Shown: positions 1 to 7,532, counted from the first letter of the stretch. The stretch is 64,000 nucleotides of DNA from Paenibacillus mellifer (GCF_023195895.1 NZ_JALPRK010000007.1:62001-126000), one strand, 5' to 3'. Program-made: numbers and translations. Notes: a model not told the origin generated them from the sequence alone.

Positions 1-315
1 TATCAGAACGGTATGGCAGTGCCAGTCGAGACTTTCTATGTGAATAAAACGTCCATTAAGGCACCTCGAATTACAGCTATTGGGCAACTGTTAAATACTC
101 GTATTGATAAATATGATAACCCGTTTCCGCCGTCTTCTGCTCTGGAAGGGGTGCATTTTGAACAAGGGATTGGCGAGGTGACGATTCTAGTTCATCCTTC
201 GGAAGCAGAATTGGATCAGGAAAAGATGAAGATTGTATTGGAACATACCTTAGCGCCATATGGGATCAAGAGTGTAAATATAAAGTGGATAGTCAGCGGG
301 GACTCACAGTCATAA
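1..315 (+). CDS. C-terminal part of an unrecognised protein
   Basis: The reading frame is open from the first base to a TAA at 313-315. An ATG at 13 has no ribosome binding site in view, so this is probably the last ~104 residues of a longer gene that starts outside the window. The visible part is soluble, with no Cys, no membrane segment and no signal peptide. It contains GIGEVTILVHPSEAELD, an alternating strand/helix pattern such as a small alpha/beta tail domain would give. I do not recognise the family. The gene ends about 55 bases before the CstR-type operator and so is not obviously part of the sulfur cluster. Confidence 0.45.
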   Translation, partial: YQNGMAVPVETFYVNKTSIKAPRITAIGQLLNTRIDKYDNPFPPSSALEGVHFEQGIGEVTILVHPSEAELDQEKMKIVLEHTLAPYGIKSVNIKWIVSGDSQS

Positions 316-368
316 CCCTGAAGTTAACTATTCTCCCCTGTTGACAATGCCTTTCTTTAGGATGTAAT

Positions 369-384
369 ATACCTATAGGGGTAT
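369..384. promoter_or_regulatory. CstR-type operator, copy 1
   Basis: The imperfect palindrome ATACCTATAGGGGTAT lies in the promoter region of the TusA-rhodanese gene. The surrounding 26 bases (365-390) are identical to those at 4051-4076. This form (ATACC, centre, GGGTAT) is what CsoR/CstR-family repressors bind, and a CstR-like gene lies at 4656-4922. Inference: it controls the 471-2886 operon in response to persulfides. Confidence 0.75.
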
Positions 385-470
385 GAGTAATTATATTATG
401 TGAATCCGTAGGGTAAACTCGTACAGGATATGTAAGCCCCGGCAAAACACCAATATAGGAGGGTTACGAT

Positions 471-1052
471 TTGACTGCACATTCAGAAATCAAAGCAGAT
501 CAGACGCTCGATTGCAAAGGTTTGGCCTGTCCCATGCCTATCGTCAAAACCAAGAAAGCGATGGATCAGTTGCATTCCGGGCAGGTCATCGAGGTTCAGG
601 CAACCGATAAAGGTTCACTGGCGGACATTCAGGGCTGGGCCAAGAATACCGGCCATCACTATTTGGGCACGATTCAGAATGGCGATGTGCTTAAGCACTT
701 TATCCGTAAATCGAGCGCGGATGAGATCAAGGAAGAGAAAAAATATCCTCACACCGTGACCAATGATGAGCTGGAGAAAAAGCTGGGCAGCGTAACCGTT
801 CTCGATGTTCGCGAGCCTGCCGAATATGCGTTTAACCGGATTCCTGGCGCCGTCTCCATTCCGCTTGGGGAACTGGAAGAGCGCCTAGGCGAGCTGAATA
901 CCGAAGATGATATTCATGTTGTATGCCGTACCGGCACGCGCAGTGATCTGGCTTGCCAGTTGCTGTCCGAGAAGGGTTTCAAGAACGTAAAAAACGTGGA
1001 GCCCGGCATGTCTGGGTGGTCCGGACCGATAGAAAAGAACTTTCAAATCTAA
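471..1052 (+). CDS. yrkF: TusA-rhodanese fusion sulfurtransferase (YrkF-like)
   Basis: This is a cytoplasmic sulfur carrier and transferase that relays persulfide sulfur. The N-terminal TusA/SirA domain (about residues 10-80) carries the sulfur-accepting Cys in CKGLACPMP. The C-terminal rhodanese domain (about 95-193) has VLDVREPAEYAF and the active-site loop CRTGTR. The TTG start at 471 is chosen because AGGAGGG lies 7 bases upstream (457-463). The gene is first in an operon with the DsrE-like, CstB-like and TusA genes, directly behind a CstR operator. B. subtilis YrkF has the same two-domain layout. Passing sulfur to the neighbouring dioxygenase fusion is inferred from context. Confidence 0.85.
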   Translation: MTAHSEIKADQTLDCKGLACPMPIVKTKKAMDQLHSGQVIEVQATDKGSLADIQGWAKNTGHHYLGTIQNGDVLKHFIRKSSADEIKEEKKYPHTVTNDELEKKLGSVTVLDVREPAEYAFNRIPGAVSIPLGELEERLGELNTEDDIHVVCRTGTRSDLACQLLSEKGFKNVKNVEPGMSGWSGPIEKNFQI

Positions 1053-1077
1053 TCATGGACCAAGGAGGTCGTTTAAA

Positions 1078-1473
1078 ATGAGCACGAAAGTAGCGATTAT
1101 CGCAAGCAATGGTGGAATGTTCGATGCCTATAAGGTTTTCAACATCGCGACGGCATCTGCAGCAACCGACGCGGAGGTAGCCATCTTTTTCACCTTCGAA
1201 GGACTGAACCTGATTCACAAGCAGGTCCATCACCAGCTTCCGCTGCCGGCAGGCAAAGAATATTTTGCGGAAGGCTTCAAGAACGCCAACATTCCTTCCA
1301 TCCCGGAACTGGTGAATATGGCGCAGGAAATGGGCGTGAAAATCATCGCCTGCCAAATGACGATGGACGTCATGAACTTAAAGAAAGAGGATTTCATTGA
1401 AGGAATCGAAGTCGGCGGCGCCGTCACATTCCTGGATTTCGCGAAGGACGCAAACGTGTCCTTGACGTTCTAA
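1078..1473 (+). CDS. DsrE/DsrF-like sulfur-relay protein
   Basis: A 131-residue DsrE/DsrF/DrsH-like protein. These small alpha/beta proteins bind persulfide sulfur on a conserved Cys and work with TusA and rhodanese partners. The N-terminus [18 protein letters not shown] is the usual first strand and loop. [12 protein letters not shown] holds the single Cys in the position typical of DsrE2-type carriers. The start has a strong AAGGAGG at 1062-1068. The gene sits between the TusA-rhodanese and rhodanese-dioxygenase genes, in one operon. A longer paralogue lies at 4104. No membrane segment is apparent. Confidence 0.8.
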   Translation: MSTKVAIIASNGGMFDAYKVFNIATASAATDAEVAIFFTFEGLNLIHKQVHHQLPLPAGKEYFAEGFKNANIPSIPELVNMAQEMGVKIIACQMTMDVMNLKKEDFIEGIEVGGAVTFLDFAKDANVSLTF

Positions 1474-1495
1474 TTCATCAAAGGGGGAATCAACA

Positions 1496-2644
1496 TTGAC
1501 TACTGCAACCGGACTCCGCCCGATGACAGCGGGAGAACTGACGAAAATCGTTCTGAACAAAAAAGAACTCTTCATTCTCGACGTGCGCAATCAAAGTGAC
1601 TTCGACGATTGGAAAGTGGAAGGAGAGAGCGTCGAGATAATCAACATTCCGTATTTTGATTTGCTTGACGGCGTGGATCCAGTGCTAGACCAAATTCCAA
1701 GCGACAAACCTTTGCTTGTGGTATGCGCCAAGGAAGGTTCGTCCAAATTCGTGGCAGAACAATTGGTTGGAGCAGGAAGAACTAACGTCTCTTATCTGGA
1801 AGGCGGCATGAAATCTTGGAGCGAGCATTTGGAGCCGGTGAAAATCGGAGATTTGAAAGACGGGGGCTCCCTGTACCAGTTCGTGCGGATCGGAAAAGGC
1901 TGTCTTTCCTACATGGTCATTTCCAGCGGTGAAGCAGCTGTAATCGATACGCTCCGAATGACGGATGTATTCGAACGCTTCGCTGAGGAACAGGGAGCGG
2001 CCATTAAACATACGCTGGACACGCACTTGCACGCGGACCACATTTCCGGCGGGCGCAAATTGGCGGAGCAAACAGGTGCAACGTACTGGCTGCCGCCCAA
2101 GGACGCGACAGAAGTAACGTTCCAATATGAGAAACTGGAAGAAGGTCGTGAGATCTCGGTAGGGAATATCAAGATCAAAATTCAACCTATATACTCGCCG
2201 GGTCACACCATCGGAAGCACGTCGTTTATCGTGGATGATCAATATCTGCTTACGGGCGACATCCTGTTCATCGAATCGATCGGCCGCCCGGACTTGGCCG
2301 GCAAAGCAGAGGACTGGGTCGGCGATCTTCGCAACACCTTGTACAACCGTTACAAAGGCTTGGCTCAGGATTTGATCGTACTGCCTGCCCACTTCGGCAA
2401 AGTGACGGAGCTTGGAGATGGCGGCCGCGTCATGGCCCGATTGTCAGATCTCTACCGCGACAATCCGGGCTTGAACATTAAAGACGAGGAGACGTTCCGG
2501 CGGACGGTAACCGTGAATTTGCCGCCTCAACCGAACGCCTATCAGGAGATTCGACAAACGAATATGGGTAAGATTACACCGAACGAAGACGAGCAACGCG
2601 AGATGGAAATTGGTCCGAACCGCTGTGCGGTTCATGATAAATAA
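1496..2644 (+). CDS. yrkH: rhodanese-persulfide dioxygenase fusion (YrkH/CstB-like)
   Basis: A 382-residue cytoplasmic fusion expected to oxidise persulfide sulfur to sulfite or thiosulfate. Residues ~10-112 form a rhodanese domain with [11 protein letters not shown] and catalytic Cys77 in VVCAKEG. Residues ~125-350 form a metallo-beta-lactamase domain of the ETHE1/persulfide dioxygenase type, with the iron motif THLHADH at 176-182, then [13 protein letters not shown] and PAHFG. The C-terminus ends with a conserved-looking Cys (NRCAVHDK). The TTG start at 1496 follows AAGGGGG. The order is rhodanese first, whereas S. aureus CstB has the dioxygenase domain first. It is followed by tusA after 14 bases. 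Confidence 0.85.
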   Translation: MTTATGLRPMTAGELTKIVLNKKELFILDVRNQSDFDDWKVEGESVEIINIPYFDLLDGVDPVLDQIPSDKPLLVVCAKEGSSKFVAEQLVGAGRTNVSYLEGGMKSWSEHLEPVKIGDLKDGGSLYQFVRIGKGCLSYMVISSGEAAVIDTLRMTDVFERFAEEQGAAIKHTLDTHLHADHISGGRKLAEQTGATYWLPPKDATEVTFQYEKLEEGREISVGNIKIKIQPIYSPGHTIGSTSFIVDDQYLLTGDILFIESIGRPDLAGKAEDWVGDLRNTLYNRYKGLAQDLIVLPAHFGKVTELGDGGRVMARLSDLYRDNPGLNIKDEETFRRTVTVNLPPQPNAYQEIRQTNMGKITPNEDEQREMEIGPNRCAVHDK

Positions 2645-2658
2645 AGGAGGACATCAAA

Positions 2659-2886
2659 GTGAATACAGATATCACGGTAGATACGAAAGGTATGGCCTGC
2701 CCGATGCCGATCGTTAAGGCGAAGAAAGCCTTGGATAGTCTGCAACAAGGTCAAGTTATGGAGGTCCTGTCTACAGACAAAGGCTCCGTCAATGATTTTC
2801 AAGCCTGGGTTAAACAGACGAAACACGAACTCATTCAGCACGTCGAAGAAGACGGCGTTTATAAATTTTACGTTCGCAAAGTATAA
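2659..2886 (+). CDS. yrkI: TusA-family sulfur carrier (YrkI-like)
   Basis: A 75-residue stand-alone TusA/SirA protein that carries sulfane sulfur on the Cys of KGMACPMPIVKAKKA. It closely resembles the N-terminal half of the fusion at 471, suggesting an internal duplication or parallel carriers. The GTG start at 2659 is supported by AAAGGAGG at 2643-2650. It is the last gene of the first sulfur operon, with an intrinsic terminator 4 bases after the stop codon. Confidence 0.85.
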   Translation: MNTDITVDTKGMACPMPIVKAKKALDSLQQGQVMEVLSTDKGSVNDFQAWVKQTKHELIQHVEEDGVYKFYVRKV

Positions 2887-2890
2887 AAAA

Positions 2891-2922
2891 AGCGGGACCC
2901 GGAAGGGCCCGGAAGGGCCCGC
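2891..2922. terminator. bidirectional intrinsic terminator
   Basis: AGCGGGACCC pairs with GGGCCCGCT (one bulged A) around a GGAAGGGCCCGGAA loop. An A-run precedes it and TTATTT follows it, so it can serve both the tusA operon on the plus strand and the small minus-strand gene that stops at 2923. The loop repeats the decamer GGAAGGGCCC. Confidence 0.75.
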
Positions 2923-3093
2923 TTATTTCGCCTCGTCATATACGATAGTGATGCCAAGGGAACAGTAACTTTCTTCGGTATAATGGCCATGGGGGCAAGT
3001 TTTCGTGCTGCAAGCCATATCGATTTTCGCTTGCAGTCTTTGATTGCACACCGGGCATTTATCTTCGAAAAAGCTTTTTAAATGTTGAAGCAA
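2923..3093 (-). CDS. small zinc-ribbon-like protein
   Basis: A 56-residue minus-strand reading frame. It carries KCPVCNQRL, then a second Cys cluster ACSTKTCPHGHY and a later SYCSL, six Cys and several His in all. This is the pattern of a small treble-clef or zinc-ribbon protein. The TTG start at 3091-3093 is chosen because AAGGTG (complement of 3100-3105) lies 6 bases upstream; a GTG at 3102 is the alternative. The gene is convergent with tusA and shares its terminator. Function unknown. The location inside a sulfur cluster and the Cys content fit metal or sulfur binding, but that is inference. Confidence 0.5.
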   Translation of the reverse strand: MLQHLKSFFEDKCPVCNQRLQAKIDMACSTKTCPHGHYTEESYCSLGITIVYDEAK

Positions 3094-3193
3094 TCGGATC
3101 ACCTTATTTCTGATAAGTTTACTTGGTTTTAATTATAACCTGTATTCAACTTGATGTCACGCATTAGAGAAAACTTTACGACAGGAGGGTGTC

Positions 3194-3985
3194 ATGGATT
3201 TCTTACTGCTCATTGTCATGGTGCTCATCGGTCTGGTCGGCTCTTTCTTTTCAGGGTTGCTTGGTATTGGTGGCGCAATTATTAATTATCCCCTCCTACT
3301 GTATATTCCATCCCTTTTCGGTGCGGCACACTTTACAGCCCACGAAGTTTCCTCCATCAGCATGTTTCAGGTCTTTTTCGCTTCACTTGCTGGTGTTATC
3401 GCGTTCCGGAAAAAAAGCAAAAAGGGCGGAACGGGCGTCGTCAATAAACAGTTGGTCCTTTATATGGGGTGCAGCATCCTCGTCGGCAGCCTGGTCGGCG
3501 GCTTTGTTTCGGGTATGTTGAACGGAGATGTCATCAACCTGATTTACGGCATCCTTGCGGTACTGGCGGTCGTGCTAATGCTAATACCCAACAGGGGGAC
3601 ACAACAAGATACGGATGACCTCCGTTTCAACAAAATCATCGCCATTACTGCGGCATTTGTAGTAGGTATCGTTTCTGGAATCGTAGGGGCCGGCGGAGCG
3701 TTTATCTTAATTCCCATTATGCTCACCGTGCTCAAAATTCCCACGCGCACAACGATTGCATCCTCGCTCGCGATCGTTTTTATTTCGGCCGTTGGAGGCG
3801 TCATCGGAAAAATCACGGGCGGGGATATCCCTCTGTGGGCGACGGTATATACCGTCATCGGCAGTTTGATCGGAGCACCGATCGGCACGATGATCAGTTC
3901 GAAAATCAATGTAAAGGTACTTCGATATGGTTTGGTCGTCCTGATCGCACTTACGGCCATTAAAGTGTGGTCGTCCATTTTGTGA
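3194..3985 (+). CDS. yrkJ: TauE/SafE-family sulfite exporter (YrkJ-like)
   Basis: A 263-residue membrane protein of the TauE/SafE (DUF81) family with about eight hydrophobic segments. The paired family signatures are visible: GLLGIGGAIINYPLLL near the N-terminus and GIVGAGGAFILIPIML in the second half. The family exports sulfite and related sulfur anions. Beside a persulfide dioxygenase, the likely job is removing the sulfite it makes. The ATG at 3194 is preceded by ACAGGAGGG. It is separated from tusA by the terminator and the small minus-strand gene, so it may have its own promoter. Confidence 0.85.
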   Translation: MDFLLLIVMVLIGLVGSFFSGLLGIGGAIINYPLLLYIPSLFGAAHFTAHEVSSISMFQVFFASLAGVIAFRKKSKKGGTGVVNKQLVLYMGCSILVGSLVGGFVSGMLNGDVINLIYGILAVLAVVLMLIPNRGTQQDTDDLRFNKIIAITAAFVVGIVSGIVGAGGAFILIPIMLTVLKIPTRTTIASSLAIVFISAVGGVIGKITGGDIPLWATVYTVIGSLIGAPIGTMISSKINVKVLRYGLVVLIALTAIKVWSSIL

Positions 3986-4054
3986 ATGCATTAATCGTAT
4001 CTGCAAACATTTGCCGCGGCAGAAGGGTTGCATTCTTTATTATTGTCCGTTAAT

Positions 4055-4070
4055 ATACCTATAGGGGTAT
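4055..4070. promoter_or_regulatory. CstR-type operator, copy 2
   Basis: An exact second copy of ATACCTATAGGGGTAT, with 26 identical bases to copy 1 including flanks, 34 bases before the DsrE2-like gene. This indicates a second CstR-controlled promoter for 4104 and the genes that follow. Confidence 0.75.
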
Positions 4071-4103
4071 GAGTAAATATTATGAGAGAGAAGGTATGTG
4101 ACG

Positions 4104-4586
4104 TTGGAATTGGAAAAAGATAAAACGACAATCGTGCTCTTCAGCGGCGATTTGGATAAAGCAATCGCGGCGTTTATTATTGCGAATGGAGCGGCGGCTT
4201 ATGATCACGAGGTGACAATCTTCTTCACGTTCTGGGGATTAAACGCGCTTCGCCGGGACGAACCGATAAAGACAAACAAAGGCCTTCTTGAAAAAGCTTT
4301 CGGATGGATGATGCCGCGCGGCGCGAAGAAGCTGGGTTTGTCAAAAATGAACTTCGGCGGCCTCGGGCCCCAGATGATCAAGCATGTGATGAAAAAGCAC
4401 AAAGCATTGTCGTTGCCCGAGCTGGTTGAACTGGCTCAAGAACAAGGCGTTAAGTTAGTCGCTTGTACGATGACGATGGACTTGCTCGGTCTGAAACAGG
4501 AAGAATTGATCGATGGTCTGGAGTATGCAGGAGTAGCCGCATATCTGGGTGACGCCGCGAACGGAAAGGTAAACTTATTCATTTGA
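4104..4586 (+). CDS. DsrE2-like sulfur carrier (YrkE-like)
   Basis: A ~160-residue DsrE/DsrF-family protein, longer than the one at 1078. Visible features are the N-terminal strand TTIVLFSGDLDKAIAAF, a middle insertion FGWMMPRGAKKLGLSKMNFG typical of the DsrE2 (peroxiredoxin-annotated) subfamily, and the Cys-bearing motif VACTMTMDLLG. A TTG start at 4104 is preferred because GAGAAGG (4088-4094) is 9 bases away; a GTG at 4098 is also in frame but too close. It lies directly behind operator copy 2 and ahead of cstR. Role inferred: sulfane-sulfur carrier with the rhodaneses. Confidence 0.8.
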   Translation: MELEKDKTTIVLFSGDLDKAIAAFIIANGAAAYDHEVTIFFTFWGLNALRRDEPIKTNKGLLEKAFGWMMPRGAKKLGLSKMNFGGLGPQMIKHVMKKHKALSLPELVELAQEQGVKLVACTMTMDLLGLKQEELIDGLEYAGVAAYLGDAANGKVNLFI

Positions 4587-4624
4587 ACAAGCGTATATGA
4601 ACTTATAATTTTTTCCTTTATACT

Positions 4625-4640
4625 ATACCCATACTCGTAT
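4625..4640. promoter_or_regulatory. degenerate CstR-type operator, copy 3
   Basis: ATACCCATACTCGTAT matches 12 of 16 positions of the other two operators and keeps the outer ATACC and GTAT arms. It overlaps the likely promoter of cstR and ends just before its AAGGAG. This fits weak autoregulation. Confidence 0.5.
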
Positions 4641-4655
4641 AAGGAGTTGTTGGAC

Positions 4656-4922
4656 ATGAACTACGAATACACGGACGAAATCAAAACCCGGCTGCGCAGA
4701 ATCGAAGGACAAGTCCGCGGGGTGCTGCGTTTGATGGAGGAAGGAAAGAGCTGCAAAGAAGTTGTGGCACAGTTGTCCGCCGTTCGCAACGCATCGGACA
4801 AGGCTATCGCGCAGATCGTTGCAGAAAATTTGCAGCAATGCATCATGGCGGAACATGCTGCCGGTAACGATACAGGAAAGATGGTCAAAGAAGCTGTGGA
4901 GCTTCTGGTTAAGAGCCGCTAA
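4656..4922 (+). CDS. cstR: CstR-type persulfide-sensing repressor
   Basis: An 88-residue CsoR/RcnR-family all-helical repressor. With the ATG at 4656 (AAGGAG 9 bases upstream; an in-frame TTG at 4647 is too close) the conserved Cys are C33 (GKSCKEVV) and C62 (ENLQQC). CsoR copper sensors have His four residues before the second Cys, but this protein has Asn58. That is the CstR pattern: a disulfide/trisulfide switch rather than a Cu site. S. aureus CstR shares the motif ENL..C and the ending LLVKS. It is the obvious regulator of the three ATACC...GGTAT sites in this cluster. Confidence 0.85.
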   Translation: MNYEYTDEIKTRLRRIEGQVRGVLRLMEEGKSCKEVVAQLSAVRNASDKAIAQIVAENLQQCIMAEHAAGNDTGKMVKEAVELLVKSR

Positions 4923-4955
4923 TACAACAACTAACAATCTGAGGGAGTGAAAAAC

Positions 4956-5267
4956 ATGGCATTCAAAATTCCGAAAGCAACAACGCCGCAAGAAGTGGCC
5001 GCAAGGTTAAAGAATGGCGAGAAGCTGAACCTGCTTGATGTCCGGGAGCCCGACGAATGGGCATCCGGCCATGTCGCAGGCGCCAAGCACATTCCACTTG
5101 GACAGCTCACCGAGCGGCTAAAAGAACTTGATCCGTCGAAAGAGACGATCGTCATCTGCCGTAGCGGCAATCGCAGCGGTCTTGCGTGTGAATTGCTAAG
5201 CGAGAAGGGCTTCGACGTCGTAAATATGACCGGCGGATTGAACGCCTGGACAGAAAAGCTTGTATGA
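4956..5267 (+). CDS. single-domain rhodanese
   Basis: A ~103-residue cytoplasmic thiosulfate/persulfide sulfurtransferase. It has LLDVREPDEWASGHV and the catalytic loop ICRSGNRSG, ending with the family motif GGLNAWTEKL. The ATG at 4956 is chosen for GAGGGAG at 4941-4947; an upstream in-frame GTG at 4947 overlaps that site. It lies 33 bases after cstR and is probably cotranscribed. It closely resembles the rhodanese half of the fusion at 471. Confidence 0.85.
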   Translation: MAFKIPKATTPQEVAARLKNGEKLNLLDVREPDEWASGHVAGAKHIPLGQLTERLKELDPSKETIVICRSGNRSGLACELLSEKGFDVVNMTGGLNAWTEKLV

Positions 5268-5347
5268 GGTTTTGCCTCTCTAATAACCATGGTCTGCGGC
5301 AGCTGTGTCATTATTCAGCTGTCGCAGTACTGTAGAAAGGACTTCAT

Positions 5348-5764
5348 ATGATAACACTCTTGTATATTCTTGCCGGAGCCGTGATCCTGTGGGTCCTGCG
5401 CGGCTTTTGGCCCGTTCCTTCTTTCCAATATGTGCCCTGTCATGAATTGGAGAAAGCACGAAATCAGTCAAGTGTGAAAATACTCGATGTCAGGGATGCA
5501 TCGGACTATCTGCATGGGCATGTTCCCGGCTCGATCAATATATCGCTCGGACGTCTGCCTTATGTGTGGCATAAAGAGCTCTCTAACGACGACTCCGTCA
5601 TTATTTTGTCCTCAAGTTGCTATCAGAGTAATAAAGCAGCCCGCATCCTGCATAAGCGCGGCTTCCGGCAGCTGTGTGCCGCGCAGGGGGATTTTTTTCA
5701 GCCGACAGGCAAACAAGTGAATACGAAAGGATGTGGAATCTTTGGACACAGGTACAATCATTAA
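5348..5764 (+). CDS. membrane-anchored rhodanese
   Basis: A 138-residue protein with one N-terminal membrane segment (residues ~4-21, LLYILAGAVILWVLRGF) followed by a rhodanese fold: KILDVRDASDYLHGHVPG and then a Cys in the active-site position within SSSCYQSNKAAR. The loop lacks the usual CRSG pattern, so substrate use may differ or activity may be weak. The C-terminus (QVNTKGCGIFGH) adds another Cys. It overlaps the next rhodanese gene, so the two are probably translationally coupled. Confidence 0.7.
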   Translation: MITLLYILAGAVILWVLRGFWPVPSFQYVPCHELEKARNQSSVKILDVRDASDYLHGHVPGSINISLGRLPYVWHKELSNDDSVIILSSSCYQSNKAARILHKRGFRQLCAAQGDFFQPTGKQVNTKGCGIFGHRYNH

Positions 5765-6131
5765 TATCGGAATCCTTGTGCTAGTCGTGTGGTTTGCATA
5801 TTCGCGCTTTAAACCGGCCAAAGGACTCCGAAACCTTAACGCAGAGGAATTTAAGAGCCATATGGGCAAACCCGGCAAACCGCTGGTGATCGATGTCCGA
5901 GAACCGAATGAATATAAAGGCGGATATATTGCCGATGCGAAGAATATTCCTCTTTCGCAATTGTCCCGAAGGCTTTCCGAGATTCCCCAGGATCGTGACG
6001 TGCTGCTCTATTGCCGCAGCGGTATGCGTAGTAAAAGTGCGGCAAAAATATTGTTGAAGAACGGCCATAAGGAGATCGCCCATCTGCAAGGTGGCATCGG
6101 GGCTTGGAAAGGTAAACTGGCAAGCAAGTAA
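5742..6131 (+). CDS. membrane-anchored rhodanese
   Basis: A ~130-residue rhodanese with an N-terminal membrane helix (IINIGILVLVVWFAYS) and a complete catalytic domain: VIDVREPNEYKGGYI, the loop YCRSGMRSKSA, and HLQGGIGAWKGKL at the end. The TTG at 5742 (GAAAGG 11 bases upstream) is preferred to a GTG at 5733 that is almost touching the Shine-Dalgarno bases. The start lies inside the preceding gene (overlap about 23 bases). B. subtilis YqhL-type proteins have this layout. Confidence 0.8.
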   Translation: MDTGTIINIGILVLVVWFAYSRFKPAKGLRNLNAEEFKSHMGKPGKPLVIDVREPNEYKGGYIADAKNIPLSQLSRRLSEIPQDRDVLLYCRSGMRSKSAAKILLKNGHKEIAHLQGGIGAWKGKLASK

Positions 6132-6206
6132 ACGAGTGGTGAGCGTGGTTTAGGGCAAGGATAAAAACGGTTAAAGTATTTTAGTGAATGAATGGAGGAC
6201 AATCCC

Positions 6207-6782
6207 ATGCACGAGCGTCGCTTTAATCCTGAAAATATGGCTAAACTCGACAGTCCCGAACGTAAGGCTGTTCTTCCCCCGGAATCTTTGCTAGAGAAGC
6301 TGGCCCTGAATGAGAACGAGTCAGCAACTATTCTGGATCTTGGAGCTGGCACGGGGTATTTTTCCATCCCTGTTTCAGAGCGAACAAGTGGGACCATACT
6401 TGCCTTGGATATCGAGCCCATGATGCTGGAGGTTATTCGCAGCAAGACGAAACAGAAGCAGATAAAAAATATTCAGACCATCGAAGGCCGGCTTGAGCAG
6501 ATTCCTCTGGAGGAAGAGTCGGTGGATCGTGTCATCGCGTCCCTGGTCCTGCATGAAGCGGAGCCGCTTCAACAGGCTTTGTCTGAGATTCACCGGGTCC
6601 TTCGCAGAGGCGGCCGGTGTGCATGCCTAGAGTGGGAAAAGCAGGAGACGGATCAAGGGCCGCCGCTGCACCATCGAATAGGCTCCGAGGAGTTGACACA
6701 CTCGTTTGAGCAAGCCGGTTTTACCATACTGGAAACGGATCACCCCACCGGCGCACATTACGTTCTGGTCGTACAGAAATGA
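6207..6782 (+). CDS. class I SAM-dependent methyltransferase
   Basis: A ~191-residue methyltransferase of the UbiE/Methyltransf_11 type. Motif I is ILDLGAGTGYFSIPV, followed by an acidic loop LALDIEPMML, motif II-like RVIASLVLHE and motif III EIHRVLRRGGR. The ATG at 6207 has GGAGG 8 bases upstream; an earlier in-frame ATG at 6192 overlaps that site. The substrate cannot be read from sequence. It lies downstream of the rhodaneses, and similar methyltransferases are common in sulfur and metal clusters. Confidence 0.75.
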   Translation: MHERRFNPENMAKLDSPERKAVLPPESLLEKLALNENESATILDLGAGTGYFSIPVSERTSGTILALDIEPMMLEVIRSKTKQKQIKNIQTIEGRLEQIPLEEESVDRVIASLVLHEAEPLQQALSEIHRVLRRGGRCACLEWEKQETDQGPPLHHRIGSEELTHSFEQAGFTILETDHPTGAHYVLVVQK

Positions 6783-6802
6783 TGTAAAGGGAGTTGTAAA
6801 CG

Positions 6803-7186
6803 ATGTTCCATTATACAGTTGAAACTACCAAAACACCTGAGCAGGCGGTTGAAGCACTGACGGAAAATTTGAAGGCGGAGAAGTTCGGCGTCCTATGGCA
6901 ACTGGATATGAAGGCGAAGCTGAACGAGAAAGGCGTCGAATTCGACATGCCGTATCAGATTCTCGAGGTCTGCAACCCAGTGGAGGCCAGGCGGGTTTTG
7001 TCCGAAAATGCGTTGGTCGGATACTTCCTTCCCTGCAAACTGGCTGTGTATGTGGAGAATGAAAGGACCAAGATCGGCATGCCGAAGCCAACGGCTCTCA
7101 TTGGACTTGTGGAGAATGAGGCCTTGATGAACATTGCTTCCGACATCGAGAAGCGTTTGACTGCTTGTGTTGATAAGAGCATCTGA
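6803..7186 (+). CDS. DUF302-family protein
   Basis: A 127-residue cytoplasmic protein with the DUF302 pattern: VETTKTPEQAVEALTENLK, then VLWQLDMKAKLNEKG, ILEVCNPVEARRVL and YFLPCKLAVYVE. The two Cys in CNP and LPC are typical. The family is small, uncharacterised biochemically, and often found with sulfur-oxidation or disulfide-metabolism genes, as here. AAGGGAG precedes the ATG. It is the last recognisable gene of the sulfur cluster. Confidence 0.75.
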   Translation: MFHYTVETTKTPEQAVEALTENLKAEKFGVLWQLDMKAKLNEKGVEFDMPYQILEVCNPVEARRVLSENALVGYFLPCKLAVYVENERTKIGMPKPTALIGLVENEALMNIASDIEKRLTACVDKSI

Positions 7187-7380
7187 GCCACATCCATACA
7201 ACTGCTACTGAACGCTTGAGTTAGATGAACAGAAAAGGCTGGGACGGCGGGCCTTCGCCTTGTTGGATCGGTATACGTCTTCGAAGTGAAAGCTGCCGTT
7301 AGCCAATTACAAAGCGCTAAACGGGGTAAAGTAAGTATGAATGAACTTCAAAGCAGGAAGGCTAGTCTGGTCAATTGATT

Positions 7381-7422
7381 GAAAAATGAGCTTCCCCGAT
7401 CGACGGAGGAAGCTCATTTTTC
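7381..7422. terminator. strong bidirectional terminator
   Basis: GAAAAATGAGCTTCC (7381-7395) pairs perfectly over 15 bp with GGAAGCTCATTTTTC (7408-7422). It has A-runs and T-runs on both sides and ends the sulfur cluster. Confidence 0.85.
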
Positions 7423-7451
7423 TCTACACACAATGGATACGGGCAGGGGGG

Positions 7452-7532
7452 CAGCAAGTCACTGCCTTCGAGCTCCATTGTAAACAGCTCAGGGTTGGTG
7501 GGAATGATGCAATACAAATCCTTAATTGTCAG
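7452..7532 (-). pseudogene. possible 5'-nucleotidase C-terminal relic
   Basis: A minus-strand frame here reads KLTIKDLYCIIPTNPELF followed by TMELEGSDLL. This resembles the C-terminal 5'-nucleotidase domain (pattern iTv.DlY.vlPf.N.l.tmeltG..l). No complete gene surrounds it. The rest of 7187-7960 contains no supportable gene, only short frames and the terminator at 7381. I take this as a decayed fragment. Confidence 0.3.

Noticed and set aside
979..1356. 125-residue minus-strand ORF opposite the rhodanese/DsrE genes
   Set aside because: Antisense shadow of two clear sulfur-relay genes; composition and lack of a ribosome binding site give no support.
1685..2392. 235-residue minus-strand ORF inside the persulfide dioxygenase gene
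   Set aside because: Complete overlap with a gene that has intact catalytic motifs; no recognisable family.
4656..4922. Copper-sensing CsoR
   Set aside because: The His needed for the Cu(I) site is Asn58 and no copper transporter is nearby; the context is sulfur metabolism.
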